This document shows, piece by piece, positions 44,601 to 53,714 of a DNA stretch of 64,000 nucleotides. The position numbers were made by a program, and so were the translations under genes. The notes below the pieces were generated by a model that did no database searches, had not been told where the DNA came from, and was given only the letters and a program-made list of their open reading frames with translations. The stretch comes from Agapanthus africanus (Eukaryota; Streptophyta; Magnoliopsida; Asparagales; Amaryllidaceae): NCBI GenBank assembly GCA_030015575.1, contig JASDDO010000006.1, positions 317,612,361-317,676,360 of the forward strand, given 5' to 3'. The stretch's first letter is position 1. Each line of letters starts with the position of its first letter.

Positions 44601-47600
44601 ACTATGGTCCCCGCAAAGGGGTGCCTGTATTGACAGCCGACTGGAGAATACGGCGTTAACCTCGTCCTCCGAATCACTCCCGAAGACCGGTATGGGGGTG
44701 GGCGCCCCCGGGTTGTTGCGTTGGGATGGCCCTGTATACACTATTTCCTCCTCTTCTTCGGTATCGCTCCCAAAAACGGGAATGGTGGCGGCGGCTTTGT
44801 CCTCTGGGTCGCGACACTTTTCTGTATCTTCGAAATCTGGCAAAAAGTATTTCGCGTCTTCGTATTTGCGAACTTCGTTTACAGAAAACGGGTTCAACTC
44901 GCCTGTTACGGTGTACTCGAAACCATCCTTGAAGTACTTCATACACTGATGTTGCGTAGAAGGGATGATGTTGTACTCGTGTAGCCAAGGACGACCGAGC
45001 AAGGCGTTGTAGCAGGTCTTGGCGTCAATGACATGGAACTTGATGTCTGTGACGAGAAGTCCGAAGCGTAACGTCAGTATTACAGATCCGAGAGTCCGTG
45101 ACGATTGAGAGTCGAAACCGGAGATAGTAATTTTGTCACGAGCGAGGTGTTGCACACTCATGCAGATTTCCTTCAACACCCGAACATTAAGGAGGTTGAC
45201 GGAGGATCCATTATCCACCAGGATCTTGCCTATCTTGATGTCATGGCAGTATCCAGAGACATATAGGGGGCGGTTGTGGTCGCACGTCCCGAGAAGGAGG
45301 TCTTCATCACCGAAAGTGACATCGGCCGTGTGCACTTCCTCCAGTTCATCCTTCATCCTTTCAGTGGCGAGAAAGGCTTGGAATTGTTCAGGCTCTTGCA
45401 ACGCCTTAACTAGTGAGTCTCGTGCTTCCTTTGATAATAGAAGGGCATCAAGAATGCTAAGCTGAGAGGGTAGCTTCCTTAAGTGCGCGAGGATGTTATA
45501 GTCCACCTTACCCTTTTTGGGAGGGTCTTTGGTAGTTAGCTCTTTTGTGACCGGGTCATCTAAGGTGATATCTTCAATGACCTTTTCCTTTCCCTTATCT
45601 TTTCGGCCGACGGGCCCGAGATTCTTTTCTGGGAGTGTGCGATTGCGCAGCTGAATGTTCTCGCAGATCTCCGATTCTTCTTCTTTCCCCAAAACGGATT
45701 CTTTAAAGAGAGGGCCCAGAGTCATTTCTTCGTCAGAGTCGCTCCCAAAGGTGAGAACTTGTGACCTTCTGGCGTCAGCCATGCAACAGCTGCCGGTAGT
45801 CTTGTTGTGCCCTCCGACAGTACTTCTTCGCTCCCGACGGCTCTTGCGTTTCATGCGCTTAAAATGTTGCTGACGAATAACATATCCTTGCCACCATATT
45901 TTAAAGGCGTCGCACTCCTCCGTGGGGTGTGAGATCTTCCGGTGATATGTGCAGTAGTCAGGGTGCCTCTCCGCCCCATTGTGCCTATTTCTTTCCGAAG
46001 GTGGTAGCTTCATTCCCATTGACATGGCCTTGGCAAACCTTTTTCTCGTCTTGAATATCTTCTTGTTTACTTCGGATGCCTTTCGCTCTGGTCGTTCAAC
46101 TCTTTCGTTCAGCTGCCCGCATTTGGCTCCTTCAGATGTGGCCTTCTCGCGCTCCTGGTCCGCTTTACATTTTAGACGAATCTCGTCCAAAAAAGCGTCG
46201 ATCATTTCATCTGTTGGCCATGCACGCTCTGGTACAGGCTCTGTCTCCAGCTTTTCAAGGCCAGGGGTTTTCTCATCATCGGTAAACGAATGGGAGATCA
46301 CGTTGCAACTCGCCACATATCCCTCGGATTCATCCGACGAGCTCTCTCCATCATCGTCCTCTTGAAAGATGTGGCGGAGGAACTCTTGCAGTGTGACAGG
46401 AGTTCGCGCCTTTTGATTGTATTCTTCTAGCGCGTCGATTTGCTTCTGCAAGTTTGTTCGCTCGTCTCCAAGCTTCGCGGGCTTCTTGGCTTTCTTGTTC
46501 TTTTTCTTTGAAGATTTTGACGGTTGGGCATGAGTATTTGGGCCCTTATCACGAGTCTTTGCAATGGTGCGGGGCTTCAACATCCCTTTGATAATTTGAG
46601 GTTCAAGAGGGTCCTTCCATTCGATCGCAGGGCACGCATGGAGGTCTCTCAGCATTCTTTTGGTCTTCGTTGATAGCACGACCTCCCATGGAGCTTCTTC
46701 GATAAAGGAGCAGGTTGCCCCCGGTGTATCGGCCTTTTTAGGAGTATGTGGTTGTGGTGGGTTCACCTTCCACTTTTCGGACAGTACAAACTTCCCTTGG
46801 AGGTATTGATCTTCGATCCATCCTTTGAAGACGAAGCAATCTTCAATCGGATGACTTACCGTCTGATGGTAAGGGCAGTAGTTGGAGTCATTCACCTCGG
46901 TGGGTTGCGGCGGTCGCCTTGGATTTGGTAGGTTTATAAGCCTGTTGCGTATCGCCAGCTCGAATAACCGCTTCGTCTTGTCTCGTGGGAACGAGTAGGG
47001 ACGCTTCATTTTCTCAGTATAGTACCGGCGTCTTTCCTCCAGTTGATCCGCCGATTTCGGGGCGTTAGGTTGCTGTTGGGCGTTCGCGACGAAGGTTGCC
47101 CTTCCTTTACCCTTGTCATTCCGCGGTTCCGACTTCGGGGGAGATGGTCTATGACCCATCTGGTCCATCTGAGCCAACTTGTCGATTAAAGCCTGGAATG
47201 TGGTTGGCTTAAAGAACATCATAAACTGGGAGATAGTTGCGTGGGGGTCTAGGGTTCCCACGAACATGCCCACCGCAGGTGCTTCCTCGATGCGTTGGTC
47301 ACATCTCGACCACAAGTTCCGCCAGCGTATAGCGTACTGGACCCAGGTTTCGCCCGGTTTTACCCTGGCGTTAATAAGTGCGGTTATTGGAGTGCGTTCG
47401 CTGGCACTTGCAAATCGCTGAGTGAACAACAACTCCATTTCAGCGAACGTTTTAATGGAATCGTTCGGGAGTTCTGAATACCATTCGAACGCTGTTTCTG
47501 ATAAGCTGCCCACGAACTGGCGAAGCAACAATTTATCGTCACCGCCGGTGTTACCGCAGAGGGCCCGGAACTGGGCAACATGTTGATGGGGATTGCCAGT

Positions 47601-48905
47601 CCCCTTATACACGTGGAATTTCGGTATCGTATAGCCTTGCGGGTATTTGATTTGATCGTACCAGCTCGGATACGGCCGCCCCGTTTTCACGACTTGACCA
47701 GCTGCCTCAGTCGCGTGGTGAACCCGGATTTGCTGGGCTATGTAGTCAGCCAAGTCAGCCTTAGAGATTGCATCCTCCCTGGCCGTTGAGAGGGCTGGTG
47801 GTGGATTTGACGTTTCTCCTCGATCGTCTTCAAGAACGATCGGGGGATCCTCGGCGGGTAAGTCCTGCTGGATCATCATTCCTATCACATCTTGGAAGAG
47901 AAGGCCCATCCGTTGTATGTTGGCCGCTTGTTCAGCAGCCTCTTTGTCCCTTTTCTCCAGTGTCCGGCGAAGGAATTCAGCGTCTGTTTCTTCCTCCCGG
48001 TGTGCGTCTGAGGACGTTTCTGGGTTTTCTTTTGGTCCGGTGAGCGCGGCCATAGCATTCATCATTTCTTGAAGCTTTTGTTGCTGCTCCTGGGCTTTCG
48101 TCACGGATCGGGTTAGGGGTCGGTGGCCCGTAGAAGTGCGGCTTTCCTCTTTCCCAAAGGCCATGTAAACAGTGTGCACCACCATGCCCCCAGACTTAGG
48201 GCGCCTGGGCTTAGTGCTTTCAGTCGTCGCTGCATGCTGTGAGGTCCTCTCTGGCCTCCTCCTTTTGTGAGTCAGTTGATCACCAGCTTTTTGGGGTTTA
48301 GCCTGGTGACCGGCTTCAGGTTGGATTTTCGGCTTCTTGTGCTGGCGGGAGAAGTTTGGATCGATGATCGAGTCTCGGGCCTGCAGCCAAGCCTTATAGA
48401 TTTTGGAAGACAGCCGTTGAGGAGATCGGGGCTGTTCGGGTTTTGTTTCCACAACCTTTTTCAATGAGGGAGGAGACCTCTTTAGTACTGCTGTGGGGGA
48501 ATTCCTTCGCACCTTATTTAGCATTTCAAAGCTGTTCCCAGTTGGAACAGCAGCATTGACCTCTACCATCGGGGCCGCTGGAGTCAACCCGGAGGGAGAG
48601 TTGCCCCCAGCCTTCCTTACTCGGCGCCAATGGCGACGTCGAGCGCGTCGAGCGGGCGGCGTTGGGTCAGCAGTAAGAATGGTTCCTTCTTGCCCCCTGC
48701 GTGGATGGGGGGTTGTTGTTGGCGTTAGCCTATCGAAGACCGATGTCCTCTGGGAAGCGGGAGCAAAGGCCGGAGCCGTCAATCTTGTAAAGACTGATTT
48801 TTTGGCTGGAGAGGTCGCCTTGGCGATTTCGGGAACGGGAACGGCCACTTCCTTACAAGCAGCCTTCTCTGAGAATGTAGGCCCCGTGATGAGCTCGCAG
48901 GATTC
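41631..48905 (-). CDS. gag-pol: Gag-protease-RT-RNase H polyprotein, 2405 codons from first ATG (unit 1)
   Basis: The frame is open from 48905; the first ATG is at 48848. Residues 1-45 hold repeated SVFxRL motifs. The gag core is about 390-560 (YPSWYDQIKYPQGYTIPKF..FEWYSELP). Zinc-knuckle-like C-X2-H-X4-H-X4-C modules are at about 658, 966 and 1725. The protease has LVDNGSSVNLL (about 1210), RT about 1900-2115 with CYIDDLVV (2056-2063), and a classical RNase H about 2200-2330 in which the usual first Asp is missing (LYTAALEGSLGALWAQ). The second RNase H starts at about 2348 and is cut by a frameshift. The protease-RT linker is very long (about 580 residues). It makes the virus-like particle and copies element RNA into DNA in intact relatives. 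Confidence 0.9.
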   Translation of the reverse strand, partial: ESCELITGPTFSEKAACKEVAVPVPEIAKATSPAKKSVFTRLTAPAFAPASQRTSVFDRLTPTTTPHPRRGQEGTILTADPTPPARRARRRHWRRVRKAGGNSPSGLTPAAPMVEVNAAVPTGNSFEMLNKVRRNSPTAVLKRSPPSLKKVVETKPEQPRSPQRLSSKIYKAWLQARDSIIDPNFSRQHKKPKIQPEAGHQAKPQKAGDQLTHKRRRPERTSQHAATTESTKPRRPKSGGMVVHTVYMAFGKEESRTSTGHRPLTRSVTKAQEQQQKLQEMMNAMAALTGPKENPETSSDAHREEETDAEFLRRTLEKRDKEAAEQAANIQRMGLLFQDVIGMMIQQDLPAEDPPIVLEDDRGETSNPPPALSTAREDAISKADLADYIAQQIRVHHATEAAGQVVKTGRPYPSWYDQIKYPQGYTIPKFHVYKGTGNPHQHVAQFRALCGNTGGDDKLLLRQFVGSLSETAFEWYSELPNDSIKTFAEMELLFTQRFASASERTPITALINARVKPGETWVQYAIRWRNLWSRCDQRIEEAPAVGMFVGTLDPHATISQFMMFFKPTTFQALIDKLAQMDQMGHRPSPPKSEPRNDKGKGRATFVANAQQQPNAPKSADQLEERRRYYTEKMKRPYSFPRDKTKRLFELAIRNRLINLPNPRRPPQPTEVNDSNYCPYHQTVSHPIEDCFVFKGWIEDQYLQGKFVLSEKWKVNPPQPHTPKKADTPGATCSFIEEAPWEVVLSTKTKRMLRDLHACPAIEWKDPLEPQIIKGMLKPRTIAKTRDKGPNTHAQPSKSSKKKNKKAKKPAKLGDERTNLQKQIDALEEYNQKARTPVTLQEFLRHIFQEDDDGESSSDESEGYVASCNVISHSFTDDEKTPGLEKLETEPVPERAWPTDEMIDAFLDEIRLKCKADQEREKATSEGAKCGQLNERVERPERKASEVNKKIFKTRKRFAKAMSMGMKLPPSERNRHNGAERHPDYCTYHRKISHPTEECDAFKIWWQGYVIRQQHFKRMKRKSRRERRSTVGGHNKTTGSCCMADARRSQVLTFGSDSDEEMTLGPLFKESVLGKEEESEICENIQLRNRTLPEKNLGPVGRKDKGKEKVIEDITLDDPVTKELTTKDPPKKGKVDYNILAHLRKLPSQLSILDALLLSKEARDSLVKALQEPEQFQAFLATERMKDELEEVHTADVTFGDEDLLLGTCDHNRPLYVSGYCHDIKIGKILVDNGSSVNLLNVRVLKEICMSVQHLARDKITISGFDSQSSRTLGSVILTLRFGLLVTDIKFHVIDAKTCYNALLGRPWLHEYNIIPSTQHQCMKYFKDGFEYTVTGELNPFSVNEVRKYEDAKYFLPDFEDTEKCRDPEDKAAATIPVFGSDTEEEEEIVYTGPSQRNNPGAPTPIPVFGSDSEDEVNAVFSSRLSIQAPLCGDHSLQITMVPQEHYKDLDALQAHSVQDLQTFYVPPRRRGEKVILFYQSSESKVEKEIWHGADVTLDRLQPIRLPRYYTNGLKKLLKRQGVPLRQTVRQARFYNRIWDVPGTQRKLPNGKMETLGLGYARTGKRERAHGSYAIYTSDGEEGALSGEANPSSKLNPAIEAPNPLFKGRMGKPTTKADQKIREDHNHEVAIHEKARTQRLFQQTAQAAKDKDVHHFQPVIRKARCGDGNKLRNGKRSRQQRRRIRGLRVLRGSDSSLVKKMSRAYSFPRDKTERLLKLALKHQMITLPDSRHPEQASKVSHPSYCSYHRAIGHPTEDCFTFKNWVEDQYRRGRFALSDGWRVTPPQKHEPKATRAEPDPPQSWERVRTCYMITILKEEPENEDDLPRCFENSDDELISEFPPALKELEDGIHTTADNLEKIELGSADDPRPTFVSELLSEEKVAALKNVLLRHKDCFAWNYSEMPGLDPEIAVHRLAISPDIKPVKQAPRRMRLELEMSINAAVKKLIDSGFIQEVQYPDWIANIVPVMKKNGTVRICVDFRDLNKACPKDDFPVPVTELMIDNTSTHEVFSFMDGSSGYNQIKMHPEDQKHTAFRTPLGIFCYKVMPFGLKNAGATYQRAMTKIFDDLIHDIVECYIDDLVVKSMSYEEHLKHLETVFQRLRQYNLKMNPLKCAFGVSSGKFLGFIVRHRGIEIDPSKIKAIMEMPPPRTLKQLRSLQGKLAYIRRFIANLSGKCRPYSHLMKKGTPFVWNHKCQGALDEIKQYLQNPPVLAAPVKGKPLILYTAALEGSLGALWAQEDDQGKERALYYLSRVLLGAESNYSPIEKHCLALIFAITKLRHYALAHEVRLISKVDPLKYLMSKAILTGRLAKWALLLMEFSITYQPLKAVKGQAIADFLAEHPIPADSPLNCDLPDEHAFDAIGGGSTRWELYFDGASSIKKQKQGNPIIKSGIGLIFATPQGGIMRFAFSLTESRTKMKPNTKL

Positions 48906-49274
48906 CTAGCCCAATCTAGAGAAGACCGAGGTATCGACGTTGGGCGACTCGTTGAGAGGAGCCGCGGCAGGGGTAAGACGATCAAAGACCGACTTCCGAA
49001 GAGTTTCCTTTGTCAGCACTGGAGCGGTAAAGTTTGTCGGCGGGATCATAGTCCCAAAGAACAATCCCGTGGTGGCGCGAGTGACTTGTTCCACTGGCAT
49101 TGTGAATAGCGAAGCAGCTTGGGGTCCATAGGCTATACATCCTGGCGAGGCAGAGCGTCGGCTGCAATTGCCGTCTGAGCAGTTGGAGGATTTCGCAGGG
49201 GTGGAAGCCATCGATCCTTTGCTTTCTGCAATAAGCGAGATGCCAATTCTCAGTACCTTGAAACCCAAGGGCAA
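48906..49274 (-). CDS. Leader ORF upstream of gag, ends in an in-frame TAG
   Basis: Starting about 70 bases inside the primer-binding site, this 122-codon minus-strand frame lies in the same frame as the polyprotein and is separated from it only by TAG at 48906-48908. It ends with KSVFDRLTP and TSVFSRLG, the same SVFxRL motif that continues beyond the stop (KSVFTRLT, TSVFDRLT). It is therefore really the N-terminal part of gag, closed by a nonsense mutation or joined by readthrough. A downstream ATG near 49211 is an alternative start. Confidence 0.7.
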   Translation of the reverse strand: MPLGFKVLRIGISLIAESKGSMASTPAKSSNCSDGNCSRRSASPGCIAYGPQAASLFTMPVEQVTRATTGLFFGTMIPPTNFTAPVLTKETLRKSVFDRLTPAAAPLNESPNVDTSVFSRLG

Positions 49275-49340
49275 CTATTAGCGAACCGCGATTGGTTCGC
49301 GAATCACGACACACGAAGTGTGGAGTGGAAAGAGGAAAAG

Positions 49341-49358
49341 GTCCCACCGGGCGTGCCA
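49341..49358 (-). other. Primer-binding site of Tat-like element (unit 1)
   Basis: The minus strand reads TGGCACGCCCGGTGGGAC five bases after the LTR end (CA at 49364-49365, minus reading). It begins with TGG, complementary to the CCA tRNA end. The tRNA type is not identified here. It proves that 49364 is an LTR edge and that the sense strand is minus. Confidence 0.8.
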
Positions 49359-49363
49359 GAATC

Positions 49364-52300
49364 TGTTCCCCTCCGAACGGCGGCCGGGACGTTGGGACGT
49401 CTGAGGCGTTAGGTTCGGGGCAGATGCTAATTGGTGCTATCCGTCCACCTCTCCGAAGATGCCAAGTTGATTTATGGCACCATATATCGAAGGTTTAAAC
49501 GGATGCGACCGATGTAGCAGACTTCGTCAGATTCCCCCTCGTTTGAGGGGTTTTTGATTGTGGGGACGCTCTTCCCTGCAGGCGCAAGCCCCTGCAGTTA
49601 ATTACGCTACCGCATTGCGGTAACAACTTTCTCCTTCTCCAGATGGTCACTTCGTGTCGTGGGTGCTTGTTTTATTTGTGGTTGCCCGTGGATTGTTTAC
49701 GGAGACTGAGTTATGTCGTCGCCCGTAGGGCGTGGACTAGTCCAAATCCGTATTATCTTAGATTTGGGTTTGGGGGTTGGGTTTGAGGATACGTTAGCCA
49801 TATTTGAGGCTAAGATCAACTCAAACGTTTGTTAAGGATACGTTAGTCCAGTTTGAGACTAAGATCAACTTAACGAGATCGTTTAGATCCGACAAAAGAG
49901 CAATTGGCTCTAATGTTCCAGTTTAGGGACATAGTGGTCCATCGTCTGTATGGCTGTCGGGACCCATCACCTCTCTGACGACGTTGAAGGATTACAACGA
50001 CAGATGTCAGAGGAGTTCAGAGATGTACCCTTGAGCCGGAGTTAATTTGGGGGATTCGTAGTCCAGTATGTTTGAGGGTTTAAGGACGCGTTAGCCATCT
50101 TTGAGGCTAAGATCAACTTAAACGGGACCGTTTAGGTCCGACAAAAGAGCATATGAAGGGCTCTATTGTTCTAGTTTAGGGACGTTGCGGTCCATGGGTA
50201 GTTTAAGGACATTGCGGTCCGTGGGTAGTTTAAGGACATTGCGGTCCGTGGGTAGTTTAAGGACATCTCGGTCAAGGTTAAGGACGTCGTAGTCCATGGG
50301 TTTAAGGACCCCACAGTCCGGTATGTGCTCTGGATGCTTCACACGGGTTCACTGCCGTGCTTAGCGAGGACCAGGCTCCGCTCTGGACGTTTTCCGTGGG
50401 GTCAAAGAGTGACGTTATCCACGTTCCGCGTGACCAGGAATTTGTATGAGTTTAAGGACCCCACAGTCCATATCATGGGTGGTCGTCGGGACCCGTCACC
50501 TCTTTGAAGACATTGAGGGATTACAATGCCAAGTATCAAAGGAGTGAAGAGATGTACCCTAGAACCGGAGTGGCTTGAGCAGTCCCTGGCCCAATTTGAG
50601 GTCAGGACTGATTAATTATGTTATGAGCCCATTGGCCCAGTTAGTCACGAATTGAGGACTTATGGCCAGCTTGGGCTAAGTCCCATCATGTCTGGAATAT
50701 TGATTCCTTGTGAGTCCATCGAGGGAGAAGCTTTGCCTCTATCCCTTTAGCCAATTGGGCTATAGACTAGTGTTAAACACTTCAAAGCAATCAGTGTTGA
50801 ACACTGGGAATGAATTTGACAAGTTAGTGTTTAACACTAGAAGAATAATTGGTGTTAAACACCAGCAACAAGGCCTTGGAATGATCATAAGCACTAAAAC
50901 GGCTCAGTGTTGAACACTGGCAATGGAGATCTCAAATTAGTGCCGAATATTAAAGCAATTAGTGTTGAACACTACGAACAAAATTCTTTAATTAATGTCG
51001 AACACTAAGGCCCGATAGCATTTCAATACTGGATTCGAGGGTTTTAATTTAGTGTTAAACACTACAGCAAGAACGGTCACGTGGCCCCACGTGAGAGTGC
51101 CTTCCCTTCAATGATTCTGCCGAGATTACTGCGTCTTTGATAACGTCACGTGTCAGCACGTGACGGGCATTCAAATGCCTATGTGTTAAGGCTTCTGCTG
51201 AAAGTCACGTGGGTCACGTGGGGTGCTGCCTCCAAGGGGCTTTCTGTAGGGCTTTTCGGGGGGTCACGTGGTGACACGTGACCCTGCCTTAATGTTGTTT
51301 TTAGAGGATTTGTTACTCCTTTTTCAGGAATTAAATTCCAGAAACTTTTAATTTCAGAGGAATTAAATTCCTATTTCCTTTCGAGGGCCTATATTCTGGA
51401 ATAGAGTTTAAATCTGAGTTTTCTGTGGGAATTAAATTCCTTGTTTATGCGAAGAACCGAATAGGATTAAACCCTAACAAAAGCTTTTAAGGAATTAAAC
51501 TCCCCTTTTCTGAGGATTATGATTAAAGGAATTAAATTCCCACCGTTTCGACAGAACTATGTTCTTAATTAGGGTTCAACCCTGTTTCTTTTTGTTTTGA
51601 AGGAATTAAATTCCCATAATACAGGGTCGAACCCTAACTTTATTTTGGAGGAATTAAATTCCTATAGTTCTATGAGAGTTAAATTCTCATACTTGCATTC
51701 CTTCTCTATGTTTTGGATCTGCATGGCAGGATCTCGACCCATTGAGAATTAAATTCTCAACCTTAAGGGGAGATGTGCACTTTGCAGATCCTCTATCAAA
51801 GAGGGAGGAGATATGCTCTCTCGTTTTATGCCTCAGAGTTAAACTCTGTTGAGAATTAAATTCTTTTTCTTTCCAAAAGGCTTTCCCTTTCTTACCTAGG
51901 GTTTTTGCAGAAGATCTGAGTCTTTTTCAAGTATCAAAGCTCTTCTCCTTTTCTCTTTTCTTCTCTGCGTATGTATATATCCTTTTTTTTTTGTGTCCCT
52001 TGGCTCCTATTTATAGGAGAAGCAGCCGAATCAATCAGTCTTTTGTGAATCTTCATTGAGAGATTTGATTTGCGTCCATTATTCATTTTGGGCCTTTGGA
52101 TTATCAGGTGAATTTTATTCACCATTGGATCTTAAATCCAGAGATTCTCCTTTGTTATTTTGGTTAGATTTAAGGGGGAAATCTTTCCAAACCCGAGATT
52201 TTCCATAGATAGATGATATTTAATCATCTCTGAATCTTTAATTTGATTGGTCCCAAATAATTACTTTCCTTTGGAAAGATTCGAATTTCCTTCAGAATTT

Positions 52301-52812
52301 AATTCTGTCGTCAAAAATGGGCTTTGAAAGTCGGTCACGTGTGACCACGTGACCTATGGTCACGTGCAGACACGTGACCCTCTTTGGAATGAAGAATCCT
52401 CTTTCTTTCTGCGCTAGCTTCCGGTTGCTGTTTTAGCCATCACATGCTACCACGTGACCCCTGGTCACGTGTGAGCACGTGACCCCTGGTCACGTGTGAG
52501 CACGTGACCCCTGTCTGGCACTTCTTTCTCTGGTTCAATTGGGGAGCGAGTTTGCTGCTTTGAACGTCACGTGTCGACACGTGACCCTGGTCACGTGGGA
52601 GCACGTGACCTCTTCTGAAGCTCTTTTCCTTGACTTGATCAGCGAATCAAAATGCGCTTTTTTTTCTGTATTTTATAGGTCACGTGTCAACACGTGACTG
52701 CTGTCACGTGTAAGCACGTGGCCTCTTTTGAAGCTTTTCCCAGAAGCTTTCCTGATTTTAAATCAGGAAACAAATGCCCCCACAGCGTTGTTCTCACGTG
52801 TCGGCACGTGAG
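49364..52812 (-). repeat. LTR B of the Tat-like element (shared by both units)
   Basis: It serves as 5' LTR of unit 1 and 3' LTR of unit 2. It has the four-unit 27-bp array, the palindrome series, the minus-strand TATA at 52008-52015 and the G-box cluster at about 52333-52812. Relative to LTR A, several differences are C/T or G/A changes, including both a lost and a restored CACGTG core. The outer edge is uncertain, as for LTR A. Confidence 0.65.
52008..52015 (-). promoter_or_regulatory. LTR B TATA box, promoter position for gag-pol of unit 1
   Basis: Minus-strand TATAAATA, identical in context to 29530-29537. The transcript would cross about 2.6 kb of palindrome-rich leader before the primer-binding site. 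Confidence 0.72.
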
Positions 52813-52886
52813 TGCAACGCTGTCATCTCTCGCGACCGTTGGATTCCTTTAGGGATCTGGGGAGATGAAACGTTTCCATTGTTTTC

Positions 52887-52894
52887 TATAAATA
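52887..52894 (+). promoter_or_regulatory. TATA box of the antisense gene (unit 2)
   Basis: Identical to 30410-30417 in sequence and surroundings, 22,477 bp away. Confidence 0.68.
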
Positions 52895-53714
52895 CTGCTG
52901 TCTCTTCATAGGAGCCTTCACTTTGCTCATTCATCTTCTTCCTCTGAGAATTTCCCCTTTGAGAATTTAATTCTCACTTTCAGAGCTTAGTTCTCTGTCT
53001 TGATCATTTCCCAGAGTTTAACTCTGTTGACGGATCCTTTCCCTCAGGTAAGAATGTTGAACGGCCAAAGAGCCTTCGTCTTTAAAAGAACTCTTTGGAT
53101 TTCAAATCTATATTAAGGGTTTCGCAAAGAACCCATTTTTCTTCACGTTTCTCCATAAGAACAGGGAGCCTTCGAACTGTAGATCTCTTAGGTTTTAGGT
53201 GACCCTTGGGGAGATGATGACAACATTTCAACTCCATGGACTTTAATTCCATCAAAATTATTTCTGGGAATTTAATTCCCCTTTTTTTCTAATAAGGAAT
53301 TTAATTCCTATGAAGAACTCAATCTCTTCACACAGAGGCTCCTTGGGGTCCCTTGGCCCGAGGCTGTTCTTCTGTAATTAATGCGATGGGGATTTTGTAA
53401 TGATGCCCTCTGTGGGAATTTAATTCCCTTGATTTTGTTGGGTTCACCGTAGAGCCCGAGACAGATCCTGTTGGGGGAATGTGCATGGCCATCATTTTTT
53501 ATTAAATGAGGATATTCCCTTTCGTTTTATTGTAACTGTTTGGTCTCATTATTAATGAGCCGTCATCCGGATTCTGTGGGGCCCATGTGTTTTGTAGCCA
53601 ATGGTCCCAGGAAACTTTGCTGTTGCTTTCTCCAGCTAATCTTCATGTTTGTACATGAATATATATCGCTGACCTTCCTTTTAATGGTTTTCTTTTTATT
53701 GGATTTCAGGTGCG

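Larger units (their letters stand above)
26859..49363 (-). mobile_element. Giant Tat/Ogre-like gypsy element, unit 1 (3' LTR plus internal region)
   Basis: The unit runs from the LTR edge TGTTCCCCTCC at 26859 to the primer-binding site beside the next LTR edge at 49364, a period of 22,505 bp. Sense is minus. Markers of the Tat lineage are the DNGSS protease, a classical RNase H lacking its usual first Asp followed by a second RNase H, an antisense ORF between pol and the 3' LTR, and a tandem-repeat 3' region. With one LTR added the whole element is about 26 kb. It lies in opposite orientation to the old relative at 22591-26858. The five bases before it are CCCCA. Confidence 0.88.
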
